Shown: positions 1 to 10,137 of the stretch, in pieces
Layout of the letters: the number at the start of each line of letters is the position of its first letter
How positions within the stretch are numbered: position 1 is the first letter of the stretch
Notes under the pieces: generated by a model
Seen by the model: only the letters and a program-made list of their open reading frames with translations
Database searches by the model: none
Told to the model about the DNA's origin: nothing
Translations under genes and position numbers: made by a program
Source of the DNA: Watersipora subatra
Taxonomy: Eukaryota > Bryozoa > Gymnolaemata > Cheilostomatida > Watersiporidae
Assembly (NCBI RefSeq): GCF_963576615.1
Contig: NC_088710.1
Location: forward strand, 248,001-312,000
Direction: 5' to 3'
Length of the DNA stretch: 64,000 nt

Positions 1-2011
1 GTAATGTTCAAGATATTGTACAAAAGCTATCAAGTATGGGCTTCCTTCCACCACATCACGTGATCGGGGCATTTGAGTGAGTTGTATTAAATTAGCATGA
101 CTGTTTAATGAAGATTTTTATTGTTATATATGTTTATTTATTTCATTTGAAATTCCTATAGTAAAAACGTGGTCTGCCTTAACATGATAATCATTTGAAC
201 AGTTGAAACTGGGTTGTGAAATGTATATATCCTTGGATAGTTTTCTCAAGTTAAACACCTTTATTAGACAAAGTCCAGGCAACAACTGTTACAGGTGCGA
301 TGACTAATTATGCAATGAACTGGCTTATTAAGATATAAATTATCTAAACATACAAGTAGGAGACAATAATGATGTAAGGTCACAGAGAAAGGGTTATAGT
401 ACCATTTTCAACATGAACAAATGCTGATCAGCAGATGTGTGCATTAAAAATTGGTTTAAAAGCAAATAGGCCTGTTTTCTGAAATATGGCATTGATAGGA
501 TTAACCATCACTTTATTACTAACGAATATATTGGATGAAACCTTTCATCTGGCTTCTTCAAAAATAATATAACTTATAAGTATAATATAACTTCAGTGTA
601 AATTCAAAGCAACCAAAAAATATGAGCTACCAATTGCCATGAAACAGTTTTACAAAGTACATATTTTGCAAGAGAGCAAATGCAGCAAACGTTTGAGTTC
701 GCCACCTATAAATCCAACCAAACATCTCATAGTATGATTTCCACCATGCTTCCTCGATGACATCTGAATCCTTAATTAATGTTTTCTCATTTCCTATTGT
801 AGTAGCTTAAAGAGCTCAGTAGCTGTAAGAGAGGCGGCGAAACATTTCCCAGCCATGGAGATGTTACTAGCCTATTTCCATGATACCTTTATACACGGAG
901 TCATTCCAATCAGTGTATGGAATGTATATTTTCGAGACATAAGCACACGGACTAACAACTATGTGGAAGGTGAATATAAAAAGCTGAAACAAATTACAAT
1001 ATCAAAAAACTCAGACATCGTCCTTTACACAATATTAGTGATGCTTGGAAATTCGGCTTCCCCAGTTATTGCATATTGTTTACATTTGTGGAATATGTTG
1101 AATCTTGTTAACAAAAATATCTGTCAGCAAAACAATTCTCGCCAGCAGTATGCAGGCAGATTTTTATTCTTAAGACTATATTCTATAATGATACATCATG
1201 TGCCGATATCCTTTGATTCTGATTCATATTATTCTGCTGTTTTAACATATTGAAAACCAGCAAAGTTTATTGACACTCAATTTATAATTTTGTCTTCCTC
1301 AAAGTAATTCAATAAAAAAGAGAAGCGTTCAAAAAGCCGCTGCCTTCACTACAAACTTTAAGTATTTTACTGCATATGTGCATATCAAACATTACGTAGA
1401 CGACAGTGCGAATGTGCAGTCCCCAGTATTTAGGCTAAGATCCTAAAAGGCTCGTGAGCATACAGCAATCTGCTGTAAATCAGAAATAAGCTTCCACAAA
1501 AAAAATAAAAGCTGTATGCAATTTTTATCCGAAATTTTGGATTAAAAAAGATCATTCGTATAGCTTAATCATACTATGAGTTTATTCAGCAGTGTTTGTC
1601 TTTTATGCCTAGCCTGGAACAGCCATTTCAATGACGTCGTTGGAAGGAAGCACCCTTCGATATGGCTTCTCATTTCATGTCTAAAAGATGAAGAAGTGTT
1701 GTATAAACAACGAGCCGCAGCTGCTGAAAAAGGTTTGTCTTTTTACGAAAAAATATAGGAACGATCATTATAATCTACCTTCTTTGGCAAACCATATATA
1801 TATATATATATATACCCTAAACGCTTTTCAAATGCATTTTTATTTATATGCAATAATTTTCATTTCAGGGAAACTGATAGTTCGCAGGCGCAAAAAGTGG
1901 CAGAAGTTAGAAGAACGAATCCAAAAGCTCAAGAGACAGCTGGAGCAGGGAAAGCGAACAATAACTAGCTATTGGCGAGCGATAAAATATGCTGTGAATG
2001 AAATAATTTAA
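1..2011 (+). CDS. MULE-type transposase-like protein, C-terminal part, four exons
   Basis: Exons read as 1-76 (cut by the window edge), 803-969, 1613-1732 and 1869-2011, stopping at TAA. All three introns (77-802, 970-1612, 1733-1868) are GT-AG, the first with a GTGAGT donor, and every junction keeps phase. In order, the product shows a helix ending in a GFLPPHHVIGAF segment, then LLAYFHDTFI, PISVWNVYF, RTNNYVEAW (the RTNN-VE-W signature common after the catalytic core in MULE/Phantom-like transposases of invertebrates), a GRKHPSIW segment, and a basic coiled-coil-like tail with KLEERIQKLKRQLEQGK. The catalytic DDE core and any zinc finger would lie to the left of the window. Family assignment is from recalled motif patterns. 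The intact splicing suggests a recent element or a domesticated gene, which the window cannot separate. The third intron contains a short (AT)n run. Confidence 0.7.
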
Positions 2012-2518
2012 AATTACCCGCAGTCACTTCATAAAAATCTATTGTATATTGTATTTATTGATTCAGTTGATTGTCAGAGAACACTTTTTGTATGTAAAAT
2101 TATTTATTAAAAAATAGTTCATACCTGTTGGGGCTCTCAGATGAAATTGCTAGAACAAGATAAAATCCTAAATATATCGGCTATATAATATCCAAATAAT
2201 CCGTTAGTTACTTGGCTGGTTTGTTTATGGTAGATGTTTAAAACACATTTTATTATTATAGTTACATAATATATTATTACATCGATTAGCTCATTTCTTT
2301 TATTTAAATTAGGCATGTGAAGAGTAGAACATGTAAAGTAGAAAGAGGAGATGTAGAAACTTTTTTAACAAGCACTTGTTGCAATTTATGGCACTAATGT
2401 CACATGAGGATATTTTACCAGTTTCCACTAAATAAATTACTAGACAATGTCATCATTTAGTTGCTAGATATAACTACATGTACTTGGTTCTGTTGCTGCT
2501 TTTTTGAAATACCTATTA
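2012..2518. other. AT-rich spacer
   Basis: No coding potential, RNA gene or terminal repeat was seen between the transposase stop and the minisatellite. It includes probable 3' untranslated sequence of the MULE-like gene. Confidence 0.5.
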
Positions 2519-3110
2519 AGTAAGGAACATAGGCCCTTTGAGTATATTGTGCAATCTCAAGTGAGGAACATAGACCCAAGCAAGTAAAATATGCTCATTA
2601 TGATGTGAGGAATATAGGCCCTTTGTGTATATTGCGCAATCTCAAGTGAGGAACATAGGCCCAAGCAAGTAAAATATGCTCGTTATGATGTGAGGAATAT
2701 AGGCCCTTTGTGTATATTGCGCGATCTCAAGTGAGGAACATAGGCCCAAGCAAGTAAAATATGCTCATTATGATGTGAGGAATATAGGCCCTTTGTGTAT
2801 ATTGCGCGATCTCAAGTGAGGAACATAGGCCCAAGCAAGTAAAATATGCTCGCTATGATGTGAGGAATATAGGCCCTTTGTGTATATTGCGCAATCTCAA
2901 GTGAGGAACATAGGCCCAAGCAAGTAAAATATGCTCGTTATGATGTGAGGAATATAGGCCCTTTGTGTATATTGCGCAATCTCAAGTGAGGAACATAGGC
3001 CCAAGCAAGTAAAATATGCTCATTATGATGTGAAGAATATAGGCCCTTTGTGTATATTGCGCAATCTCAAGTGAGGAACATAGGCCCCTTGATTATATTG
3101 CGCAATACGA
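2519..3110. repeat. 85-bp minisatellite
   Basis: About seven tandem copies have period 85, with TGATGTGAGG starts at 2601, 2686, 2771, 2856, 2941 and 3026. Each unit contains two related half-units that start with GTGAGGAA-ATAGGCCC, so the array grew from a shorter ancestor. Confidence 0.93.
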
Positions 3111-4158
3111 AGCGAGGAACATAGGCCGAAGCGAGTGTATTGTACAATATCGAGTGAGGCCCTTTGACTATATTGCGCAATATGAAATGGAAATATAGGC
3201 CATCATGGTTATTTTTATAAAATAATTGAGTGAGAAACATGGTCCTCATGATGATTTTTATACTATTACTGTGTGAGAAACTTAAGCTTCAATCATTATA
3301 TTTATATTATTATCGAGTGAGAAATATAGGTCCTCATGATTATATTTGTAGTTGGTTAATCTTCATTGAAATAATATTAATATCAAATATAATATTATTT
3401 GCGCTTCTATTTGCAGGCAAAAATAAATATCTTCAATTATATTTCATGAGAAGGAAACTCCCCATCTGTAGGTGAGATTGTCAGATGTAAATAACGAAAC
3501 GGTTATGTAGAGAGGGTAATTACAAGTAGCAAAATAAAATCATACTGGCAGCAAACAGAAATTGCTTCACGGCAAGACTTATATGCAGAGTTTATATACA
3601 AGACAATACAGAATATATTGTAATTATTAATTTAATCACATTATATTAAATAAAATAATTACAAATATAGAATTATATTTGTAATATTTTTGAGTGAGAA
3701 ACATATACCTTACTGAGTGCATTGCAAAATATTATGTGATGAACATCAGCCCTTGCGAGTATACTGCGCAATATTGAATGAGGAGCATAGGCCTCCATCA
3801 TTTTATAGATGTTATTATTCAGTGAGGAAGATATGCTTTGATGATTTCATTAACAATCAGCGAGTAATATACGTTTTTTGATTATATTTACAAAATCAAA
3901 TAATCAGAAAACAGGCTTTAGTTTTTTTTAATTTAATTATAATACAATCGCTTGGACAACTTATACAGTACGCATTCCTACATAAACTTGTTTATTGTAT
4001 TCTTGCGTGAGAAACATCGGCAGAGCTAATGTGCTGAGACGAATCATCAGTCACTTTTACGTCCGCAACGTCTAGACAGCAATAAATTTACTGATTGAGC
4101 CGTAGCGATTTGCGGAACATAGGGCCTTGCGGAACATAGGGCCTGCGGAACATAGGGC
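3111..4158. repeat. Decayed extension of the GAGGAACATAGGCC repeat
   Basis: Scattered, diverged copies of the GTGAGGAACATAGGCC motif continue through this AT-rich stretch (for example near 3140, 3230, 3320, 3700 and 3780). It ends in three close copies of a GCGGAACATAGGGCC unit at about 4111-4158. No gene was seen. Confidence 0.6.
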
Positions 4159-4226
4159 TGTCCCCTATGGATACACGTTCACGTACGTAATAGTACACGT
4201 ATTTGCTTCGTCATTTAGCCTTTTTG

Positions 4227-4238
4227 TTGGCGCGGGAA
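4227..4238 (+). promoter_or_regulatory. E2F-like site upstream of the DUF1761-like exon
   Basis: TTGGCGCGGGAA resembles an E2F binding site on the reverse strand (TTCCCGCGCC). It lies about 45 bp before the ATG at 4284, where a core promoter could be. This is inference from one short motif. Confidence 0.25.
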
Positions 4239-4283
4239 TATATTAAAATTTAATATCGTTACTCGTACCATTATACAAAAAAC

Positions 4284-4492
4284 ATGTTGAAAGTTTTAAT
4301 TTCCTTAGCTATTGCTACCGTTTGCAGTATGGCTTGGTATAATACATCGTTTATTGTGGGCCAAACTTGGATGGCAAACGCGTGGCCTGGTAAAACAGCT
4401 GATGAAGTTGCAAATGCAAGACCGTTTACGATATACCCTATTGTACTCGGCTCACAGTTTACCGTCATGATGATATTTCAAATTCTGCTCAG
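4284..4492 (+). CDS. First exon of a putative DUF1761-like small membrane protein
   Basis: The frame starts at ATG 4284 and reaches a splice donor AG|GTACTC at 4492/4493, phase 2, after 69 codons. It encodes a hydrophobic N-terminal helix, then SMAWYNTSFIVGQTWM, a short polar loop, and a second hydrophobic segment (IYPIVLGSQFTVMMIF). The W-Y-N/S...G..WM pattern after a first helix recalls DUF1761 membrane proteins, whose function is unknown. The remaining exons were not found; the pogo element at 4584-13187 would sit in intron 1. It could also be a gene stub cut off by transposon insertions. Confidence 0.4.
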
Positions 4493-4587
4493 GTACTCTA
4501 TTTTTATTTTTAGTTAATTGCAAAAGAAATACTTTATTTAGGTGATTGGTTGCAGTCATTTTGAAATAAAATGTGTGTGTGTAGGGG

Positions 4588-4850
4588 AGACCGGGGTAGG
4601 TTGAGCGCTGTTTTGACAAAGCCTCATAAGTTCTCACCCAATGGATCAAACGACTTAAAAATTGGGGAAAAGATGCAGAGTATATGCAACTAGCCACCAT
4701 TGAAGTCATTGACGTTAAGATTCAACTGACATCAAACCATGGTGGAAAAAGTGACCCGAAAAAAACGGGGCAGGTTGATCACACATGGGGTGGGTTGAGC
4801 ATTGGTGTGGGGCAGGTTGATCATACATGGGGCAGGTTGAGCAAAACTTG
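4588..4850. repeat. Left subterminal GGGGCAGGTTGAKC repeats of the pogo element
   Basis: Five directly oriented copies of GGGGYRGGTTGAKC are interspersed with unique sequence. Mirror copies occur at the right end. They may be transposase-binding sites, which is inference from their position and conservation. Confidence 0.6.
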
Positions 4851-5339
4851 AATTTGAATTGTTTTGGAAACACTCACAACCAAATTTATGTTTTTGGTGC
4901 ATTTTAATGGATCTTTGTCATATAACTGCACATTTTCATGAGAATACACAATATCAAAGTAACATAAAAAGCTAGTAGCCAAGCAAGATCTACACACTCA
5001 GTAACGAAAAAACTGAAAGAAAAATAATGCAATTAAAAAGTCACCAAGAAGTACCTTCTATGTGGTTTTCAGTAAAGTGAAGAATTAACAGAACTAAACT
5101 CTTCTTTCCGTATTACAAAGACAATTTCCAACTAACAAAAACACTTATGCAACATCTATGTAATTATTGGTAACAGTGAACATAAAACATCGAGATGCAA
5201 GAGAGTTGAAAACTTGTAATGTTTGTTAACCAATGAGTACCCCTGTTCTTCACAAGTTGGTAAGCAGATAAACTAAGAGTTCTGCATGTCTGTGCAATAA
5301 CTATGTGTAACAAAACAATGACTGTCATTCAGGGATAGT

Positions 5340-6078
5340 TTAGTCGGCATCAACATCATCAGAGAATTTTACAAAACGATCACATACAATTGGTTCTGGG
5401 AGAACTCCCATAACTTCAGAGCCACCAACCCAATCTTCTTCTTCAGTTATAGAATATTTGCTGGGGGTTACTTTCTTCAGGAAGGTTATGAACAGATCTC
5501 CATCACTTTCTATCATAGTCACTACCGATACATACTTTTTATATCGGTTTCGTATCTTACTGTATACCTTGACCAACACATAGTCCCCAACTCTTACATG
5601 AAAATTTGGGATAACATCAGTTTCCTCCTCATCTGATTGGTTAGGAGACTCTATTTCTGTTTCTGTATATGGTGACTCAGGAGCTTTTGATTTTTTGCTT
5701 CTCTTACTTTTATTTTTCCCAGCTGTGCGACTAGCTTGTCGAGCCCTTTGTGCTGCCTCAGCCTCTAAATGTAGCTTTGTCGGGGTGTCAGTCAGTAATA
5801 GTGTTCGGCCTCTCTTACGCTTCCCTGTTTTTTTAGAGGGGCAAGCTTTGGGCGCTGGAAATAGATCTGCGGGAGAAACATATTTATCGCTCTGGTCTTC
5901 ACCGGTTGGTCTCTCTATGCCCTCCCGAGGGGTAGCCTGAGCTTTTGAAGTGGACTCTGCGTGTATTACAAAATTAGATGTTGAGGTGACAGGCGAATCT
6001 GTAACATCTACCTGATGTTCTCTAGCATTCTCCGGCTCAGGTCTGTCTGTGATTTCTGCAGCTACAAAATCAGACTCC
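5340..6078 (-). pseudogene. pogo-like transposase, C-terminal part, displaced by the Kolobok insertion
   Basis: The frame is open on the minus strand from the insertion junction at 6078 to a TAG stop at 5340. After the conserved ESDF at the junction comes a low-complexity acidic and basic linker with a KRKRGR-like basic patch (nuclear localisation is inference). A terminal domain follows (VRVGDYVLVKVYSKIRNRYK ... FITFLKKV ... EEEDWVG ... LPEPIV) of the kind seen at the C-termini of invertebrate pogo/jerky-like transposases. Only the first part of exon 2 is broken; this part has no stop, so the Kolobok insertion may be recent. Confidence 0.75.
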
Positions 6079-6717
6079 TTAAAGGTTGACTTGCAGCAAA
6101 ATTCACATTACAGTTATTTGGTATCAAAAGATTCGCCATGTCTTACTATGTTGTGTAGTAGGTGCCAAATATGTAGGAATGTGATTAAAAGCTCTTAAAA
6201 GCTCAAAAACTAACATTTAATCGCAGCCACACGAGACCGCCGTAGTTTGGATTCGTTTTCTAAAACGGCTAAAATGTGACGTATGTGTGCGAAATGGTTT
6301 ATGTTTACACTTTCATGCATCCTTATTCGTCAAAATATTTTCACAAATATACTTCACGCTTGCAACAAAAACCATGCCTATTATTCTTACGCGTCCATTT
6401 TATCGGCATTGTAATGCTGCAACTTTGAGCACTGATATCTCAAAACTTAGCATAAAAATATGTTTAATATTTTAAACTTAGCTTGAACAATTGCATATCA
6501 TCCTCTGATAAAAATGTTGAGCCTTTTGTTCCGCTACGATGGTTGAAAAATGCTGTAGAAATTGTTCGCGCCATATGGCGGGAATCGTATGTCACGTGAT
6601 CAGATAATGTTAGTTTCAGTTCAAGATCTATCGCAACTAGCAAACACGCTTTCTCGTATTAAACTTGTTAATTCCAATTCGTCATAATTTCTAACGCGCC
6701 ACATCGTGTTTGTGCAG

Positions 6718-6915
6718 CTGGCAAGCTGAGAAGCACCTTTTTTCTTGGCCAAGAGCAGAGAAAAGACCAGACCTTCACCGGGCGTGGAGCAACTGGGTGA
6801 AGCTGGATGTGACAAACTTTATTTATTCGCCTGCTTACTCTTACCTTTGTTTTAGCCATTTCAAAGACGACATGTTTTCTAACCTGTTTGCATACTCCAC
6901 ATGTCACCAAAGCAC
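6718..6915 (+). pseudogene. THAP-like zinc-finger exon of the Kolobok element
   Basis: A 3' splice site TTTGTGCAG precedes 6718 and a strong GTGAGT donor follows 6915. The translation has FSWPRAEKRPDLHRAWSNW, then PAYSYLCFSHFKDDMF, matching the FP...R..W...P...CS.HF..D.F order of a THAP DNA-binding domain. The N-terminal C..C half would be on an earlier exon that I could not place. Confidence 0.55.
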
Positions 6916-7295
6916 GTGAGTAATCTATTTGATGAACTACTTGTATTAGTAGTAGTAACTCGGGTTATTTTCTAGTATTCTCCTAATACTACTGTATTAA
7001 TCTATATTTAATATAACAATATTAATTTCATTTAATTGTAATATGATATTATTAGTATTTTATCTTTTTAATTACGTGTATTATTCTTATTATAATAACC
7101 AAACTAATTCATACTGCATATCTATCTGTAAAACGTAATATATTAATCTATAATTGATAAAATAATGTTATAAGTTTCACGATTAATTTCCCCAAATTTT
7201 TTAACCCCACTCACTTATAGATATGTTATATAAAATAGTTATTGTCATTTTCTGGTATCATCGTTAATAGGATATTAGTATTATTAGATGATTAT

Positions 7296-7396
7296 TATTA
7301 GTATTAGATGATGAAGAGTTTGTGCCAACCACTGAAGACTGGGAAGAGTTTGAGCGCTATGTTGACCAGCGTCAAACACTCTCCAATTACATGTAA
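7296..7396 (+). pseudogene. Acidic linker fragment of the Kolobok protein
   Basis: A short open stretch reads LDDEEFVPTTEDWEEFERYV before a stop. Its position between the THAP-like exon and the cysteine-rich exon suggests a linker exon. Splice sites were not settled. A related GATGATGAAGAAGAGTTTG sequence recurs near 8777. Confidence 0.3.
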
Positions 7397-7627
7397 GATA
7401 GAGCTGAACTTAACCAAACTTGACAAAATATAAAGAATATCCATAGAGTTATTACTCACATTTTTATGTTTACAATATCATGGATTCTGATAAGGTTTTG
7501 TAAAATCTGTGTCATGATTGCATGGCTATATATTTATTCTTTTTCTGATCAAGCAAATATGATATAATAACAGGAAATGATGTTGTACAAATCTTATTGC
7601 AAGTCAACTATTGTGTGGTGATTTCAG

Positions 7628-7965
7628 ACCCGAATCCTCCTTTAAAGAGGAGAAAATAATAGTAAGTGTGACAGCACTCCAGCGACTATTTCACTGTCAC
7701 GCCTGCGCCCTCCCCTGCTCATTCACGATGGTGCGAGAAGGCGGATGGGTAGAGTTCAAGGTTACATGTGTCTCCTGTCACCAATCGTACACTTGGGAAA
7801 CAACTGCCAGGGTGAACAGAGCTCACGTCATCAACCCCCTGCTGGCAGCTGCATCACTCTTTTCTGGCGGATGCCTTGCGCAGAACCTCCATTTTCTGTC
7901 GCTCCTGAACATCGCGATACCAAGCCACAGCGTTTGCCTCTACCAACAAAGAGAATACTTACATG
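7628..7965 (+). pseudogene. Kolobok transposase exon, cysteine-rich N-terminal half of the catalytic region
   Basis: A 3' splice site TGATTTCAG precedes 7628. The product has a CHAC pair, V-C-SCHQSYTWET, NPLLAAASLFSGG and LLNIAIPS. The pattern of two CxxC-like pairs, a W-E/Q-S/T segment and NxLLxAAxLFSG is the one I associate with Kolobok transposases of fish, amphioxus and molluscs. The donor at the 3' end could not be fixed in phase with the next exon, so this copy may be damaged here. Confidence 0.65.
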
Positions 7966-8217
7966 GTTTGAGTGTTAATATTTACCCATAAACTTGGAAA
8001 ATGTGAGTAAAAGCTAGGCACACTAATTGAATAACGACATTTGGAAACAATTTTTTTCTTGAAATGAAAATATGTCATCCTTCAAGCGAAATATATTATA
8101 ATTTAAAATTCTGATTCTTCATCATAATATAACACAAAAAGGGGAAAGAGGATTCTACATTCTTAGACTAATGATACAAATTAATCTTGTATAATGAAGT
8201 GTTACAATATTTTACAG

Positions 8218-8391
8218 TGTATTGCTGAACAGTACACCCTGCATAACGAGGGATTGATGGCAGCAATCGATTGGGAGCTTGATTTGGCAGGTGACGGTAG
8301 ATGCAATAGTCCGGGGCATTGCGTGCTATACGAGTCCTACACTATGATGGATCAGAGCTGCGGTTTAATAGTCAGCAGCCATCTTGTCAAG
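8218..8391 (+). pseudogene. Kolobok transposase exon with the first catalytic aspartate region
   Basis: The exon is bounded by TTTTACAG at 8217 and AAG|GTAAAA at 8391/8392, with 58 codons and phase 0 at both ends. It contains LAGDGRCNSPGHC and YTMMDQSCGLIVSSHLV. GDGRCDSPGH is the hallmark of Kolobok transposases and holds a likely catalytic Asp; here the second D is N (RCNSPG). Confidence 0.75.
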
Positions 8392-8544
8392 GTAAAACTT
8401 TGACAGTTTTTACTTCATAGCCTGACAAAAACCCAAATTGTTTAGTAGTTATCAATACATAAACATGAAGTTGCTGATCTAGCTAAATAATTCATTCAAA
8501 TAATGTGAAAGTGATTGTTGGTCGTAACTTTTTTTACTTTGCAG

Positions 8545-8649
8545 TCAACGGAGACCACCAGCTCTAACGCCATGGAGCTGGAAGGCTTCAAGCGATGCCA
8601 GTCCGATCTAATTTCCCACGGCCTGAGAGTGAGGTCCATTACAACGGAT
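8545..8649 (+). pseudogene. Kolobok transposase exon, interrupted after SITTD
   Basis: The 3' splice site TTTGCAG at 8544 opens in phase 0 with STETTSSNAMELEGFKRC, then RVRSITTD, the usual second catalytic Asp segment. Similarity to the family pattern stops at 8649, where the inverted-repeat insert at about 8650-8866 begins. Some downstream Kolobok-like sequence may survive near 9127-9350, but I could not assign it firmly. Confidence 0.7.
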
Positions 8650-8866
8650 GTTGTTACAAAGGTTGTGTGCATACCGCAAGCTTGTGTTTTGGCTTATGCC
8701 GCAAATTCGTCGCGGTGAGCAATGGCCTCTACCTGCCTGCTTGGTGTCTAAGATTCGGGCTCTTTTCCCACCAACGGATGATGAAGAAGAGTTTGCAGAC
8801 TTGCAAACAAGATTTGCGGCATAAACCAAAACACAAGATTGCGGTATGCACACAACCTTTTCCGAG
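8650..8866. mobile_element. Small foldback insert inside the Kolobok exon
   Basis: The arms at about 8657-8707 and 8814-8863 are reverse complements with few mismatches: AAAGGTTGTGTGCATACCGC at the left end returns at the right end. The spacer is about 105 bp. The insert interrupts the transposase right after SITTD. No clear target duplication was recognised. Confidence 0.55.
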
Positions 8867-10137
8867 CATTTGGCGATGGCTCTCCAAATGGGAATAGATT
8901 ATCTACCAAGACAATTATTGAAAAACAATAATTGCTGATCATCAAAATTATCTCGAGCTTTATATAATAAAATCACAAAACTAATACACTCTCTACTGTA
9001 GTAAGTGTACAAGCCAAATATAACAGCTCTCCTTGTGTTCCACGAGTTCAGAATATGTGTGTTCAACCGATGCATTAAATGTGTAACACAAAAATTGTAG
9101 ATAATACTTGACACATTAGCATAGCTTTGGTGTTGTTGGCATTAAATGAAAATCCAACTCACTATGATATCGCAGGTAATTATTCCACCCCAACTCAAGG
9201 TTTTCAGGCGCCACAAGTTCGTCCACAACAGGATGCATACACAGGCATTCATGCTCCCCGCGGTCATGGAGACGATGCGCAAACTCAGCATCATGGCAGC
9301 ACACACATTCAGGAAGAGATGGTATGTCTTGACAGCGCTTGCAGACACATCACTCTGTAGCCGGTGGTATTAGCTCCTAAAGAAATGAACAGTTATGTCT
9401 ATGCAACCATAGCTAATACATCAGGTCGATGTTATCCAACAGTATTTCAGTGCAGCACTAGATTTAAATATTAAAATTGTTGATGTTATTCGAGAAAAAT
9501 CTGTAATTATGTTTTCGCAATATGAAGCGATAATTATCATCACTAAAATCATATATATAATAATATTCGTTCTATCACTCTCAAGCTAAAACTATTACTA
9601 CTAACTAGCTTGGCACATAAGAGCTGGCTAGTGGCGGTGCTTACTTGCTGGGAGGTTTGATTCTGTTGAGGATCTTCTTCAGATAGAGCGTCAGGCTCGA
9701 AACGCCAGGGTCTTAACTCTTCAGAATTTGACATTTTTTATGATCGCAACTCGGACATGTACACGTATGTTGAACTGTCGGACGGAATGGCCAAGCCGAA
9801 ACTGTAAAGTAGCGAGCATCTATATTTGATACGGGGTCTTAGGTAAAACCCGAAGTGTTTGTCATAAACTATTGCTACGATAAGTTTGATATTGAGCTTT
9901 GTATTGGCCTTTCAATTCACATGAGAACATCACGTGACAAGACAATAACCAAACTCCACGGATACGTCATCGAAATCAAGAGATTCCAATCTACGGCGGC
10001 TTTTCGTTTTTAAGCTTTTAAGAGCTTTTAATCACATTTCCACATATTTGGCACCTACCACACAACAGAGTAAGACATGGCGGATCTTTTGATACCAAAT
10101 AACTGTAATGTGAATTTTGTTGCAAGTCAACCTTTAA

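Larger units (their letters stand above)
6083..10133 (+). mobile_element. Kolobok-type DNA transposon with long inverted ends and TTAA target duplication
   Basis: The left end AGGTTGACTTGC follows TTAA at 6079-6082. The right end GCAAGTCAACCT precedes TTAA at 10134-10137. Inverted similarity extends inward for about 150 bp. TTAA target sites and THAP plus DDE coding capacity are typical of Kolobok. Coding exons run on the plus strand between about 6718 and 9360. The element interrupts the pogo transposase between its catalytic and C-terminal parts: removing the element and one TTAA restores a continuous frame across the junction (GIF|KESDF). Confidence 0.85.

Noticed and set aside
2519..3110. 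CRISPR-like array
   Set aside because: The 85-bp units are contiguous tandem copies with no unique spacers, and the DNA is plainly eukaryotic.
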